A stretch of DNA of 14,853 bases from a bacterium (GTDB lineage Bacteria > UBP14 > UBA6098 > B30-G16). The notes beneath the pieces are model-generated. The model saw only the letters and a list, made by a program, of their open reading frames with translations, had not been told where the DNA came from and ran no database searches. The stretch is from NCBI GenBank assembly GCA_027007865.1, contig JALTEE010000513.1:1-14853 (forward strand), given 5' to 3'. The translations under genes and the position numbers were made by a program. This document shows positions 5,644-13,893 of this stretch, piece after piece; within the stretch, counting starts at the first letter, position 1, and each line of letters opens with the position of its first letter.

Positions 5644-6402
5644 TTAATACAGCACTTTCATCAGCATCAAGCCCTGCGGCGGCGCAACACGATACTGTTC
5701 CAATCGTTCGCCTGTCTCTAACATTTCATAGAATAATTTTTCGTCGAGATGTCCTCTCGCAACATCAAGCATCGCACCGACAAGCGAGCGAACCATTTTA
5801 TGAAAAAACCTATTCCCCTCGATAAAAAATAGCAATGTTTTTTCATTTTCTTTTTCCCAATACGAATTGAAAATGTTGCACAAAGGATTGTCTGGAATAT
5901 CCTTTTTAATCGAGAACGCGGAAAAGTTGTGTTCACCGATGATGCTTTTAGCGAGACGGTCGAGCAGAGCGATATTTTTTGCGCTAAAAATTTCGCTGCA
6001 TTCGAGCCACCAAGCATATCTCGAAAGAAGCGGTTCTTTTGATGAAACTATCTTATAGCGGTATATTTTTCCTTTTGAATCGAATCTTGCGCTGAATTTT
6101 TTATCGACACAGCGAGCGGCGATTATCGCGATATTATGGGGAAGCATTTTATTCAATCTGTTAGCCAATTCGTCGGCTTCGTATTTTCGCTGTGCGGAAA
6201 ACGATACGACCTGCATTTCAGCGTGAACGCCTCTATCTGTGCGGGATGAACCTGTGGTCTTGATTGTGCTGCCTGAAAAAAGTTTCAGAAGTGCATTTTC
6301 AATCGTTTCCTGAATTGTGGGAACATCGGGCTGCTTCTGCCAACCGAAATAATCCGTGCCATCGTAAGATATATGAAGGATGTATGTGCATTTTTTCGAC
6401 AT
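5644..6402 (-). CDS. truA: tRNA pseudouridine(38-40) synthase
   Basis: A 252-residue cytoplasmic enzyme converting uridines 38-40 of the tRNA anticodon arm to pseudouridine. The catalytic Asp is D56 in GSSRTDRGVHA (51-61), the family's GRTDxGVHA motif. The N-terminal ISYDGTDYFGWQKQP (11-25), the central YRYKI, the NRFFHKMVRSLVGAMLDVARG region and the C-terminal APPQGLMLMKVLY are all canonical, and the length is normal. The start is supported by AAAGGA a few bases upstream on the - strand. It lies 44 bases downstream of the subtilase gene and 118 upstream of the membrane-protein gene. The placement of this housekeeping gene is probably fortuitous. Confidence 0.97.
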   Translation of the reverse strand: MSKKCTYILHISYDGTDYFGWQKQPDVPTIQETIENALLKLFSGSTIKTTGSSRTDRGVHAEMQVVSFSAQRKYEADELANRLNKMLPHNIAIIAARCVDKKFSARFDSKGKIYRYKIVSSKEPLLSRYAWWLECSEIFSAKNIALLDRLAKSIIGEHNFSAFSIKKDIPDNPLCNIFNSYWEKENEKTLLFFIEGNRFFHKMVRSLVGAMLDVARGHLDEKLFYEMLETGERLEQYRVAPPQGLMLMKVLY

Positions 6403-6421
6403 CCATTCCTTTCGTGTTGTT

Positions 6422-6439
6422 CCACGACGAAATTCGTGG
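6422..6439 (-). other. small hairpin between the subtilase gene and truA
   Basis: CCACGA (6422-6427) pairs with TCGTGG (6434-6439) in the 44-base spacer. No T-run follows on the - strand, so readthrough into truA is likely; it may be a processing or weak pause site. Confidence 0.4.
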
Positions 6440-6446
6440 GGTTACA

Positions 6447-8312
6447 TTATTTTATTATGCAAAATCTTTTAGTTATCAAATTGTTCCCGTCGAACCTGAT
6501 TACGTAAATTCCCGATTTCAGATTTTCGGGCAATTTGAAACAATTTAATCCGCTGTGAAAATATCCGCTATGAAGCACCGCATCGACTCTGCCCGATATG
6601 TCGATTACTTCTAATTCGCCGTTTTGTGCATTTTTTAAATTTACGCTGACTTTTGCAGTCGGGTTTGCGGGATTTGGAAATATTTTCATCGAAACCGCTT
6701 GCGGCTTCGGTGTTTCCTCGACATCCGCGGATGCAGCGGCAAGCGCTTCGCCGAAATCGATTATTCCGTAGCCCGTTTCTGCATCCCATCCCGCTGTTCC
6801 GACATCCTGCGCTGTGTTTCGCATAATCGAATATACGCTGTCGGGCGATAGTGTGCGATTCACCGATTTTATCAATGCAGCGAGTCCTGCCGCTTGCGGA
6901 CACGCCATCGATGTGCCTGCTTCGCCTTCGATTGTGTGGTCTCCTGCTGCATACGCCGTCGTTCCCGCTCCTGCAACGCTGATAACAAATGTTGACCAAA
7001 CAACTTCGCTCATCTCACCTGTCCACATATCCGATTCTCCGCCGCTCGCCAAAACATCGAGTTCGGCACCGTAGTTCGAGAAGGATGAGCGAGCGAGTGA
7101 ATGATTGAAGGAACCGACTGCGAGCGTTGTCGGCAAACTTGCGGGGGAAGAAACACCGAACATTCCGCCTTCATTTCCACTGGCAACAATTAGAGCAACA
7201 CCTTCGTCGTGTGCATAGTTGCATGCGCTTTCGACCGCTGGGTCGGATGAGCCGAACATACCGCCGAAGCTCATACTCGCAACATCTGCACCGATTATAG
7301 CGGCATATTCGATTCCCGCTGCCATATCGGACGACAGCCCCGAACCCTCGGGATTCATAATTCTGACAGGAACGAGCGAAATATGTCCCGCAGCGCCGGC
7401 GAACATAATTTCATTGTCCATTACCGCTCCGGCGATTCCCGCACAGTGCGTTCCGTGTCCGACGCCCATATCGGGAGGCGTATAAGGAGATTCGGCGATA
7501 CCGTTTCCGCAGGACGGGTCTGGTATTCCCCAGCCATCGTCACCAGAATAGTGAATATCAGGATTCCAATCTTCTTCGGATACATCGTCTGTGCTGGCGC
7601 CTATGTTTCCACCGACGAAATCGTAGCCGAAGAGGTCATCCACAAATCCGTCGCCATCGTCGTCGATGCCGTTCAAATCATCATAATCGTAAAGAACGCC
7701 GTCGCTGTCGATATCTTCGCCTGGATTTATCCAGATGTTTGCGGACAGGTCGGGATGGTCGACATCCACGCCGCTGTCGATTATGCAGAGCAGCACATCG
7801 GGGTCGCCTGTGGAAATTTCCCACCCTGCGGGAGCATTTGCAATAAATGAGCCGTATTGGTCTGGACCCATTTCGGGAAGATAATTTCCGTCATCGACAA
7901 AATACGGGTCGTCGGGAGTGTAATCGCAAATATAATAGTAATAATTTGGCTGAGCAAATTCCACGAGATTTTTACCTCGCAACTTCTGAACCATTGAAAA
8001 AACTTGTTGTCTGCATATTTCGTATTTATCCCAGAATTGTGCGATGTCGGTTGTTTTAAGATTTTGTATTTCATCAGCGGGAACAGCAGGCTCGAATGAC
8101 ATAACATATATTTTGAGAATTTTTGTGGCTCGAAAAACTTTGCCACCATTTTGCTGTGCGATTCGCTCGATTGCGGAAAGCGCCGCATCGCTTTTCGGGC
8201 AAAATACGACATTGCCAATTTTCATATCGGGCTTTTGCGAAATGTTTCCAGTTCCAACAAGAGCAAATGTCGAAACGCAGAAAATCAATATCGCAGTCAA
8301 CGAGATTTTCAT
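6447..8312 (-). CDS. secreted subtilisin-like serine protease with T9SS-type C-terminal tail
   Basis: A 621-residue S8 peptidase. Residues 1-20 are a signal peptide. Residues about 30-125 form a prodomain ending in VEFAQPNYYYY, as in fervidolysin-type subtilases. The catalytic domain carries D179 (IIDSGVD), H286 (GVGHGTHC), oxyanion Asn N380 (VASGNEGG) and S468 (GTSMACP), so the triad is complete. Between Asp and His is a long acidic insertion (about 198-260) with DIDSDG and DDDGDGFVDD, resembling calcium-binding loops. Residues about 540-621 start KIFPNPANP and include LEVIDISGRV and LKSGIYVIRF, the pattern of the type IX secretion sorting domain. It is therefore probably exported and surface-anchored or released. 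ATG 8312 is chosen because AAAGGAGGGG directly precedes it and the signal peptide starts there. It follows the barrel-protein gene by 215 bp. Confidence 0.95.
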   Translation of the reverse strand: MKISLTAILIFCVSTFALVGTGNISQKPDMKIGNVVFCPKSDAALSAIERIAQQNGGKVFRATKILKIYVMSFEPAVPADEIQNLKTTDIAQFWDKYEICRQQVFSMVQKLRGKNLVEFAQPNYYYYICDYTPDDPYFVDDGNYLPEMGPDQYGSFIANAPAGWEISTGDPDVLLCIIDSGVDVDHPDLSANIWINPGEDIDSDGVLYDYDDLNGIDDDGDGFVDDLFGYDFVGGNIGASTDDVSEEDWNPDIHYSGDDGWGIPDPSCGNGIAESPYTPPDMGVGHGTHCAGIAGAVMDNEIMFAGAAGHISLVPVRIMNPEGSGLSSDMAAGIEYAAIIGADVASMSFGGMFGSSDPAVESACNYAHDEGVALIVASGNEGGMFGVSSPASLPTTLAVGSFNHSLARSSFSNYGAELDVLASGGESDMWTGEMSEVVWSTFVISVAGAGTTAYAAGDHTIEGEAGTSMACPQAAGLAALIKSVNRTLSPDSVYSIMRNTAQDVGTAGWDAETGYGIIDFGEALAAASADVEETPKPQAVSMKIFPNPANPTAKVSVNLKNAQNGELEVIDISGRVDAVLHSGYFHSGLNCFKLPENLKSGIYVIRFDGNNLITKRFCIIK

Positions 8313-8427
8313 TTCCCCTCCTTTACAGGGTCTATGCCCCAAGTTAAAATTAAGCCTACAGCCTATCTACTCCAAATCTTAACCAAAAATTTATTCATAA
8401 AGCTTAGAGCTGCCACCGATTTCTTTT

Positions 8428-8436
8428 ATCATAGCA
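8428..8436 (-). promoter_or_regulatory. possible extended -10 promoter for the subtilase gene
   Basis: On the - strand this reads TGCTATGAT, one mismatch from the extended -10 TGnTATAAT. Transcription would begin about 110 nt before the subtilase ATG. No good -35 is seen. The 215-bp gap (8313-8527) suggests the subtilase may have its own promoter. Otherwise the gap holds only AT-rich sequence and a few short repeated words (8490-8535). Confidence 0.3.
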
Positions 8437-8527
8437 TCTCCCCTAATTATCGAAATCGATACCTTCTAAATTATCAAAATAAAAAATTATGAATTACCAT
8501 TACCAGCATCCAACATCCAGCATACAA

Positions 8528-10222
8528 TTACCATCCTATCAGCGCGTTTATTCTCATTTGGAGTTTCCAGTCCTGTTCATTATCGTATTTGCGGAATGAG
8601 AATTCTGTTTTCCAATTGGCATTTCTAATATTTATATGCGGAGTAAGTGAAATTCCCCAGTATCCATATTCGGGGTCGTCGAGGTTTCCATCATTACGCT
8701 CCGCTTTGAACCCAAATTCGAGAGTTTTTTGCGGTCGGAACCAGACAGTTTCGGATACTTTTGCGCCATTGCGCCAATTGCCTTCTTGATAATGTGTCCA
8801 GTTCATATAAGCATAACTTTGAAGAGTGAATTTTTCAAAAATTCGGAATTTTGACGAAACACTCACTTTATCCTTTGTATCCCCGTTTGCGTCCCATCCA
8901 TCCCATCTACGGTCAGCATATATATTGACATATTTCCCTCTGCCACCATCGTATTTTACAGATACTTGTGATTTTGCGCCATTGTCGGGGTCGTTTGCAA
9001 CATTGAAAAAGGAAAAGTCCATTTCTCCTTTTATTTTTTTATAAAGCGGAAATCTAACAGATGCGGCGCTTCCGTATTCACCTGCCTGCTTCGATTTTAG
9101 ATAGAACTCGAAACTATCGGGATAGTAACTTTTCGTTCCGTAATCGGCTTCACCATCTGAATAAAAGGGTCTGAAATGTGGGTGATACGCCCAGAATATC
9201 CATTGCATACTTCCGCCGCCGCGCCTCGGAGAATATAGATAATACTGCGTTCCCCAACTTCCATCGGTGAGCAGCCCTGTTTCATTTCGCAACTTCCACC
9301 CGCTAAAACGAATTTCGCCAAATACAGATGCGCCCGTCTGCGAATATGTATAATCGGCGTTGTCTTCTATGTCGGTAACCGAACCCGTGAAGAAAACCAT
9401 TCCAATTTTTCCAATTTTTCTTTTATAATAAGACACTGCACCCGATAAAAGATTTTGAGATGAACTATCATACCAGTTTCCTGAAATGGCGGTCGCAAAC
9501 TGCCATTTCTTTGTCGCATTCCATCTTGCATATAGTCCGTTCATATCTCCGTATGTGGGGGAAAGTAGATATCCTGCGGCATCGTTATCTTTATATGTCG
9601 ATGAAATTGAAAGATATCTGCCAACCATAAGTCCGTAGCCAAGTTCCTTTCGATAGTAATTTCCGACGATAATTTCTGCCTTTCGCGACGAATATTTCAA
9701 CGAGCGCGATGATAATAATCCCATTCCATTCCCACTTTGGCGAATAACCATATCGTAGTAGAATTTTTTATAGCGTAATTGCAGTTTCGCTTTTTGGTAT
9801 GGGTCAGAATTATCCGACGGAGCGGCATAATCGCGACTGGTATAGACTTTTGCATAGCCTGAAATATGCAGTTTCACAGGTGGCACAACGACGATAAACG
9901 GCTCGATTAAATTGAAATCGCCGCGATAATTTCGCTTGACCTGTGCTTTGTTTCGGAAAGGACCTTTGTCGATACGCGCCGCTTCCAACGCTTCGATATC
10001 GCTTCTATCGACGCCTGGAATAGATAGAAGTCTGCGCAGATTTCCCGTGTTCACTTCGATTTTTTCCTCGAACAATTGCATCAGTTCCACATACTGTTCA
10101 TAAGTGATTTCATTATTATCCTTTGCTTCGCGTATATCGTCGGTGTTTTGGAAATACTGAACGGCGATGTCCTGCGCATATAATATGCAGGAAAAAAATA
10201 GAATGGCGATGATATACTTCAT
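8528..10222 (-). CDS. helix-hairpin-helix plus outer-membrane beta-barrel protein
   Basis: A 564-residue protein with a signal peptide (about 1-16, ending LYAQD) and a short helical domain (about 38-55). A ComEA-like helix-hairpin-helix segment follows (about 57-110): NTGNLRRLLSIPG, then an IEALEAARIDKGPFRNKAQV stretch, matching the pattern N-x-A-x5-L-x2-LPGI ... R...GPF. The rest (about 115-564) alternates polar and aromatic residues in strand-length blocks and ends in Trp (MRINALIGW), as outer-membrane barrels assembled by BAM do. Similar HHH-barrel proteins are known as hypotheticals in FCB-type genomes; no function is established to my knowledge. It starts inside the stop of the DUF2304 gene (ATGA overlap) with a good GAGGAGAGGAG ribosome binding site, so it belongs to the glycan operon. 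Pore, export or DNA-uptake roles are possible guesses only. Confidence 0.8.
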   Translation of the reverse strand: MKYIIAILFFSCILYAQDIAVQYFQNTDDIREAKDNNEITYEQYVELMQLFEEKIEVNTGNLRRLLSIPGVDRSDIEALEAARIDKGPFRNKAQVKRNYRGDFNLIEPFIVVVPPVKLHISGYAKVYTSRDYAAPSDNSDPYQKAKLQLRYKKFYYDMVIRQSGNGMGLLSSRSLKYSSRKAEIIVGNYYRKELGYGLMVGRYLSISSTYKDNDAAGYLLSPTYGDMNGLYARWNATKKWQFATAISGNWYDSSSQNLLSGAVSYYKRKIGKIGMVFFTGSVTDIEDNADYTYSQTGASVFGEIRFSGWKLRNETGLLTDGSWGTQYYLYSPRRGGGSMQWIFWAYHPHFRPFYSDGEADYGTKSYYPDSFEFYLKSKQAGEYGSAASVRFPLYKKIKGEMDFSFFNVANDPDNGAKSQVSVKYDGGRGKYVNIYADRRWDGWDANGDTKDKVSVSSKFRIFEKFTLQSYAYMNWTHYQEGNWRNGAKVSETVWFRPQKTLEFGFKAERNDGNLDDPEYGYWGISLTPHINIRNANWKTEFSFRKYDNEQDWKLQMRINALIGW

Positions 10223-10581
10223 TTTTTCTCCTCTCCTCTATTTTCGAGTTCGTTTATTCTCTCTTCCAAAATAGCCTCATTTTGCGACAAAGTTTTTATT
10301 TTATCTCCTTGTTTTGTAACAATCACAGAAAAATATAGGAATAATATCACACCGAACATCAGCATAATCGGGAGCAGAACAGCGGGGGCGTAATAAATTC
10401 CCATTGCATTTGCAAGAATTTGTAAAAAGTCAGCCCATAGCGAAAATAGCACCAAAACGAGCGCCGATAATATCCACAGTAAAGCGAACCGCTCTTTGAG
10501 CAATTTGCGTCTGACCAATTCGAGAATGATACCGAGCAATCCCAGCGACGCAAGAAGTGATATGAACTGCACACGCTTCAT
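10219..10581 (-). CDS. DUF2304 small membrane protein
   Basis: A 120-residue protein with three hydrophobic helices (about 5-20, 33-53 and 65-88) and a charged coiled-coil tail (about 92-120). The segments LVRRKLLKERFALLWIL and the GIYYAPAVLLP loop match DUF2304, a family often encoded beside DPM1-like glycosyltransferases and thought to be a membrane partner of them. Here it overlaps the glycosyltransferase stop (ATGA) and the barrel-protein start, so translation is coupled on both sides. The ribosome binding site is the weak AGGCGGA. The most likely role is an inner-membrane accessory for prenyl-phosphate sugar synthesis or use; this rests on context. Confidence 0.85.
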   Translation of the reverse strand: MKRVQFISLLASLGLLGIILELVRRKLLKERFALLWILSALVLVLFSLWADFLQILANAMGIYYAPAVLLPIMLMFGVILFLYFSVIVTKQGDKIKTLSQNEAILEERINELENRGEEKK

Positions 10582-11309
10582 CGTTCCGCCTTTCGTAAAA
10601 TATTCATAATTAATGCGAGCGTTACTTTTATCATATAATGGAGCGGTTTAAATCCTTTGATGGATGTTTTTCCGCCCTGTCGCTCACGCATAACTACGGG
10701 GATTTCTTTGAATTTGAAACCCGCTTTTTTTAGCATAATAACGACTTCTGGTTCGGGATAATCGTCGGGGTAATTTTCTGCGACGAATTCGAGCGCATTT
10801 TTCCCGAATGCACGAAAACCCGATGTGCAATCTGTTACATCAATTCCGACAAATATTTTATAAATCATCTCGAAAAAGTTTATTCCCGCTCTCCGCAGCG
10901 ACGACGATTGAAATCCTTCACCTTCCAAAAATCTCGAACCACCGACAACATCGGCATCACCATTCGCAATTATCTCTAACATCTGCGGAATATATTTCGG
11001 GTCGTGCTGACCGTCTCCATCGACCTGAACCGCTACATCATAATTTCGAATAGTGGCAAATCTAAATCCCGTCTGAACCGCTGCGCCGATACCCATATTG
11101 AATGGATGACGAATTACCAGTGCTTTTGCATTCGATGCACAATCGTATGTATCGTCGAGCGAACCGTCATCAATTACTACAATGTCGATATTCGGTGCAC
11201 TATTCTGGATTTCCTCGATAACTTTTTCAATCGTGTTCCGCTCGTTGTATGCTGGAACAACCGCTATAACCCGCAGAACTTTATCGCTTTTTGCCATTTT
11301 GTATTGCAT
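10578..11309 (-). CDS. family 2 glycosyltransferase, dolichol-phosphate mannosyltransferase-like
   Basis: A 243-residue GT-A enzyme lacking transmembrane domains. Motifs are VVPAYNERNTIEKVIEEI (17-34), IDDGSLDDT (46-54), the DxD metal site in VQVDGDGQHDP (94-104), then GGSRFLEGEG, TDCTSGFRAFGK and the C-terminal RQGGKTSIKGFKP. This is the DPM1/DPG-synthase pattern: transfer of a sugar from a nucleotide sugar to a prenyl phosphate at the cytoplasmic membrane face, for later glycan assembly. The donor sugar cannot be read from sequence. Two starts are possible, ATG 11309 or ATG 11297; both lie inside the end of the epimerase gene and neither has a strong ribosome binding site. The stop overlaps the DUF2304 start. 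Confidence 0.93.
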   Translation of the reverse strand: MQYKMAKSDKVLRVIAVVPAYNERNTIEKVIEEIQNSAPNIDIVVIDDGSLDDTYDCASNAKALVIRHPFNMGIGAAVQTGFRFATIRNYDVAVQVDGDGQHDPKYIPQMLEIIANGDADVVGGSRFLEGEGFQSSSLRRAGINFFEMIYKIFVGIDVTDCTSGFRAFGKNALEFVAENYPDDYPEPEVVIMLKKAGFKFKEIPVVMRERQGGKTSIKGFKPLHYMIKVTLALIMNILRKAER

Positions 11310-12207
11310 TTAATGTTATTTCCAAGCCTTTTTGCAGCGAAATTTCCGGCTCGAAACCGAGCGATTTTATCTTAGATATATCTGCAATCGAGTGTCGCAC
11401 TTCGCCCGAGCGAGATTTTTTAAATTCCATCGGAATTCTTCGCCCCGCAATTTTTTGAACAAGTTCGGCGAGTTGGTTAATCGAGATTTTTTCTCCTCGT
11501 GCGAGATTGACTATACCTGAAAAATCCTTCTCCATAAGAAACATCAACGCACTAACAATATCATTGATGAATATGAAATCGCGTGTTTGTTCGCCGTCAC
11601 CGAAAATTTCGATATTTTTCCCATTCATTGCTGCGGCTAAAAACCTCGGGATTACAGCGCCATATTGAGAATCGGCTCTCTGGCGCGGTCCAAAACCATT
11701 GAATAAACGAATTGAAATCGCGTTTCCACCAGTTCGTTCTGACCATTCACTGCACAATTTCTCCGATAATAATTTCGTCTCTGCATAGGGACTTTCGGGG
11801 ATAACAGCATCGCTTTCGCGCTGAGGCAAATTAGGCTGTGAACCATATACAGATGCCGACGATATGAAAACGATTTTCCTGATGCCGAGTTTTTCCGCAG
11901 AAGCGAGAATATTTTTTGTTCCACCGACATTTATAGACAGGCATTTTTCCGGATATTTTTGCGACATCGGCACGGAAACCAGTGCAGCAAGATGAAAAAT
12001 TACATCGCAACCATCGGCGCTTTTTCGCACAATATCAGCATTCTCGACTGTTCCGCGAATGAATTTTGCGCCTGTTCCCGATAAATTTTCCATAAAACCT
12101 GTGGACAAATCATCGAGAACAACAACATCCATTTCCTTTTGCTCCAATGCACGAACGAGATGCGAGCCTAAAAATCCTGCGCCTCCTGTAACTAAAACTT
12201 TTGACAA
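11281..12207 (-). CDS. NAD-dependent nucleotide-sugar epimerase/dehydratase
   Basis: A 308-residue extended short-chain dehydrogenase of the UDP-hexose 4-epimerase group. It shows the Rossmann motif TGGAGFLG (7-14), DDLSTG (32-37), HLAA (72-75), SSASVYG (116-122), the catalytic YAETK (Tyr141, Lys145), the substrate loop RLFNGFGPRQ (167-176) and DFIFINDIV (210-218). It likely interconverts UDP-glucose/galactose or their N-acetyl forms in the cytoplasm, supplying the downstream glycosyltransferase; the substrate is not resolvable by eye. The start codon is TTG, supported by GGAGG at 12213-12217 five bases away and by exact placement of MSKVLVTGG. First gene of the - strand operon; its 3' end overlaps the glycosyltransferase start by 17-29 bases. 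Confidence 0.94.
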   Translation of the reverse strand: MSKVLVTGGAGFLGSHLVRALEQKEMDVVVLDDLSTGFMENLSGTGAKFIRGTVENADIVRKSADGCDVIFHLAALVSVPMSQKYPEKCLSINVGGTKNILASAEKLGIRKIVFISSASVYGSQPNLPQRESDAVIPESPYAETKLLSEKLCSEWSERTGGNAISIRLFNGFGPRQRADSQYGAVIPRFLAAAMNGKNIEIFGDGEQTRDFIFINDIVSALMFLMEKDFSGIVNLARGEKISINQLAELVQKIAGRRIPMEFKKSRSGEVRHSIADISKIKSLGFEPEISLQKGLEITLNAIQNGKKR

Positions 12208-12224
12208 AATTTCCTCCGTTTTAC

Positions 12225-12253
12225 TTGATTTTTTTCAAAAATAATCTTAGACT
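12225..12253 (+). promoter_or_regulatory. possible promoter for the lipoprotein-fetAB operon
   Basis: TTGATT (12225-12230) and TAGACT (12248-12253) are separated by 17 bp in the 81-bp divergent spacer. Each matches the sigma-70 consensus at four of six positions. The site overlaps the opposite promoter candidate, so the two operons may compete. Confidence 0.3.
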
Positions 12254-12265
12254 TAACTTTGTCAA
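12238..12265 (-). promoter_or_regulatory. probable promoter for the epimerase-led operon
   Basis: On the - strand a perfect TTGACA (12265-12260) is followed after 16 bp by TATTTT (12243-12238), four of six matches to the -10 consensus. Transcription would start roughly 25 bases before the TTG start codon, leaving room for the GGAGG site. Confidence 0.5.
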
Positions 12266-12288
12266 GATAATCACACAAGGAGGACAAA

Positions 12289-13164
12289 ATGTCTCGGAAA
12301 ACAGTTTTAGTTGTCGGGCTGACTGTGATAATTCTGTTCGCGGTTTTTATATTAGGATGCAGCAAAGAAGCATCGCTCACAATTACATCGTTCACGGCAA
12401 ATCCTAACACTGTGCACGCTGGCGAAACATCTACGATAAGCGCTGTGGTGAGTTATGACGGCGATGGAACGCTTGCTTATGAGTGGTCTGCGGAAGACGG
12501 CTCCATTTCGGGTTCCGGTGCGACAGTAACCTGGACAGCCCCCGATTCCGCTGGAACATTTATCATCGCTTTGACAGTATCTGACGGCGATGTGTCCGAC
12601 GATGCGACCGTTAATGTTCAGGTCGATACGATTCCCCCTGCCGATTATTTCCCACTCGCAGTAGGAAATTATTGGACATTTTCGGTAAATTGGTCGGATA
12701 CGGCGGGAAGCACGGATGCATACACGCAGACGCAGTCCATCGACGATACTGTGGAAATCGACTCTTTACTCTGGTTTGTGATGTATAACACTTCTTCGGA
12801 TTCGTCTGTGGATTCGATTTACTATCGCAAAGGAACGGATTATTTGTATGGCGGTCATTATATGTATGGTGCGTTTTTCGCGTTTCCAGCCGCTCCATTG
12901 AATCCCGAAATCGGAATGGAATGGGACGATGTAGAAACGTTGCTTGTGGACATAACGGTTCACGGAGAAGTCGAGGCTTATGAGACGATTACCGTTCCAT
13001 CCGGGACTTATGACTGTTATCGTGAACTTCTTACGGTAGAGTCTTCGATATATAACTTTTCGCTTCGCACTTGGTTCGCGGATGGAGTTGGACCTGTTAG
13101 AATTGTCGATATCGAAACCGCCGATTCGACCGATATGCAGTTGCAGGATTACTCCTTGAATTGA
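12289..13164 (+). CDS. PKD/Ig-like lipoprotein upstream of fetAB
   Basis: A 291-residue lipoprotein. Residues 1-23 are a signal peptide with lipobox ILGC, so Cys24 would be acylated. Residues about 28-112 form one PKD/Ig-like beta-sandwich (ITSFTANPNTVHAGETSTIS, later YEWSAEDGSISGSG and FIIALTVSDGD). A linker (VDTIPPADYFPLAVGNYWTF) leads to a C-terminal beta-rich domain (about 117-291) with VPSGTYDCYREL and TWFADGVGPVRI. The YFPL..GNYWTF ... GVGPVR pattern recurs in lipoproteins of FCB and related bacteria, with no known activity. The start is set by AAGGAGG at 12276-12282. It lies four bases before the ABC ATPase gene, so it may be a periplasmic or surface partner of that transporter, but that rests on position alone. 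Confidence 0.85.
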   Translation: MSRKTVLVVGLTVIILFAVFILGCSKEASLTITSFTANPNTVHAGETSTISAVVSYDGDGTLAYEWSAEDGSISGSGATVTWTAPDSAGTFIIALTVSDGDVSDDATVNVQVDTIPPADYFPLAVGNYWTFSVNWSDTAGSTDAYTQTQSIDDTVEIDSLLWFVMYNTSSDSSVDSIYYRKGTDYLYGGHYMYGAFFAFPAAPLNPEIGMEWDDVETLLVDITVHGEVEAYETITVPSGTYDCYRELLTVESSIYNFSLRTWFADGVGPVRIVDIETADSTDMQLQDYSLN

Positions 13165-13168
13165 TACA

Positions 13169-13870
13169 ATGTCGCACATATTCACATTGAATAACATAGA
13201 TGTCGATTATGGTGATAAAAAAGTTCTTTCGGGGATATTTTTAAATATTCCAGAAGGAATTTTTGTCATTGTTGGACCTTCTGGCAGTGGCAAAACCACA
13301 TTATTGCGCCTTTTGAACAGAATGCTAAGTCCATCGTCGGGCGAAATATTGTATAAGGGGCATTCGCTTTTTGACTATCCCGTTCGAGAATTGCGCCGCA
13401 AGGTCGGAATGGTATTTCAGAAACCGATACTTTTCGATGGCACAGTTGGAAACAATATCTCTTTCGCAGCACCCGATATTTCTGACGATGACATAAAATC
13501 GCTGCTCGAACAAGTTGGGTTACCAAAGGATTATATAAAGCATCGCTCCGATGAATTATCCGTTGGCGAAGCGCAGCGGGTCTGTCTTGCGAGAACACTT
13601 TCTACAAAACCTGATGTTCTACTGCTCGATGAACCGACATCGGCGCTCGACCCGACCGCTGTGAAAACTATTGAAAAACTGCTTTGGGAATTTTCGGAAA
13701 AGATAACGCTTATCTGGGTTACGCACATTGTCGAACAAGCGATACGGCTCGATGGAAATGGCGCTATGTTATATAACGGAAACATTCATTGGCAGGGGAA
13801 GACAAAACATTTGCACGAAACGGAGGATGAAATAGTCGAAAAGTTCATTCGCGGCGATTTGAAAAAGTAA
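13169..13870 (+). CDS. fetA: ABC transporter ATP-binding protein, FetA-like
   Basis: A 233-residue nucleotide-binding subunit of an ABC transporter on the cytoplasmic membrane face. Walker A is GPSGSGKT (36-43), the Q-loop MVFQKP (Q84), the signature LSVGEAQ (130-136, replacing LSGGQ), Walker B LLLDEP (151-156, with D154 and catalytic E155), and the switch His is H186 in WVTH. The SVGEAQR signature and the adjacent UPF0014 permease match the E. coli FetA/YbbL type, linked to iron export and oxidative-stress resistance. There is no ribosome binding site before ATG 13169; it starts four bases after the lipoprotein stop, suggesting coupled translation. The transported substrate is inferred from the family. 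Confidence 0.9.
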   Translation: MSHIFTLNNIDVDYGDKKVLSGIFLNIPEGIFVIVGPSGSGKTTLLRLLNRMLSPSSGEILYKGHSLFDYPVRELRRKVGMVFQKPILFDGTVGNNISFAAPDISDDDIKSLLEQVGLPKDYIKHRSDELSVGEAQRVCLARTLSTKPDVLLLDEPTSALDPTAVKTIEKLLWEFSEKITLIWVTHIVEQAIRLDGNGAMLYNGNIHWQGKTKHLHETEDEIVEKFIRGDLKK

Positions 13871-13893
13871 TCGTTTAATAATTAGGAGACGCT

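Noticed and set aside
7383..7850. 155-codon + strand frame opposite the subtilase
   Set aside because: It is a mirror of the protease coding strand; Val/Ile/Asp-rich composition is the expected shadow of the acidic insertion. It has no start context or domain.
8313..8342. Upstream ATG giving ten extra residues on the subtilase
   Set aside because: The extra residues (MGHRPCKGGE) would precede a normal signal peptide and would encode the strong ribosome binding site itself.
8490..8535. Short repeated words (AATTACCAT twice, CCAGCAT twice)
   Set aside because: They are too short and irregular to call a repeat element, and partly lie in the 3' end of the barrel-protein gene.
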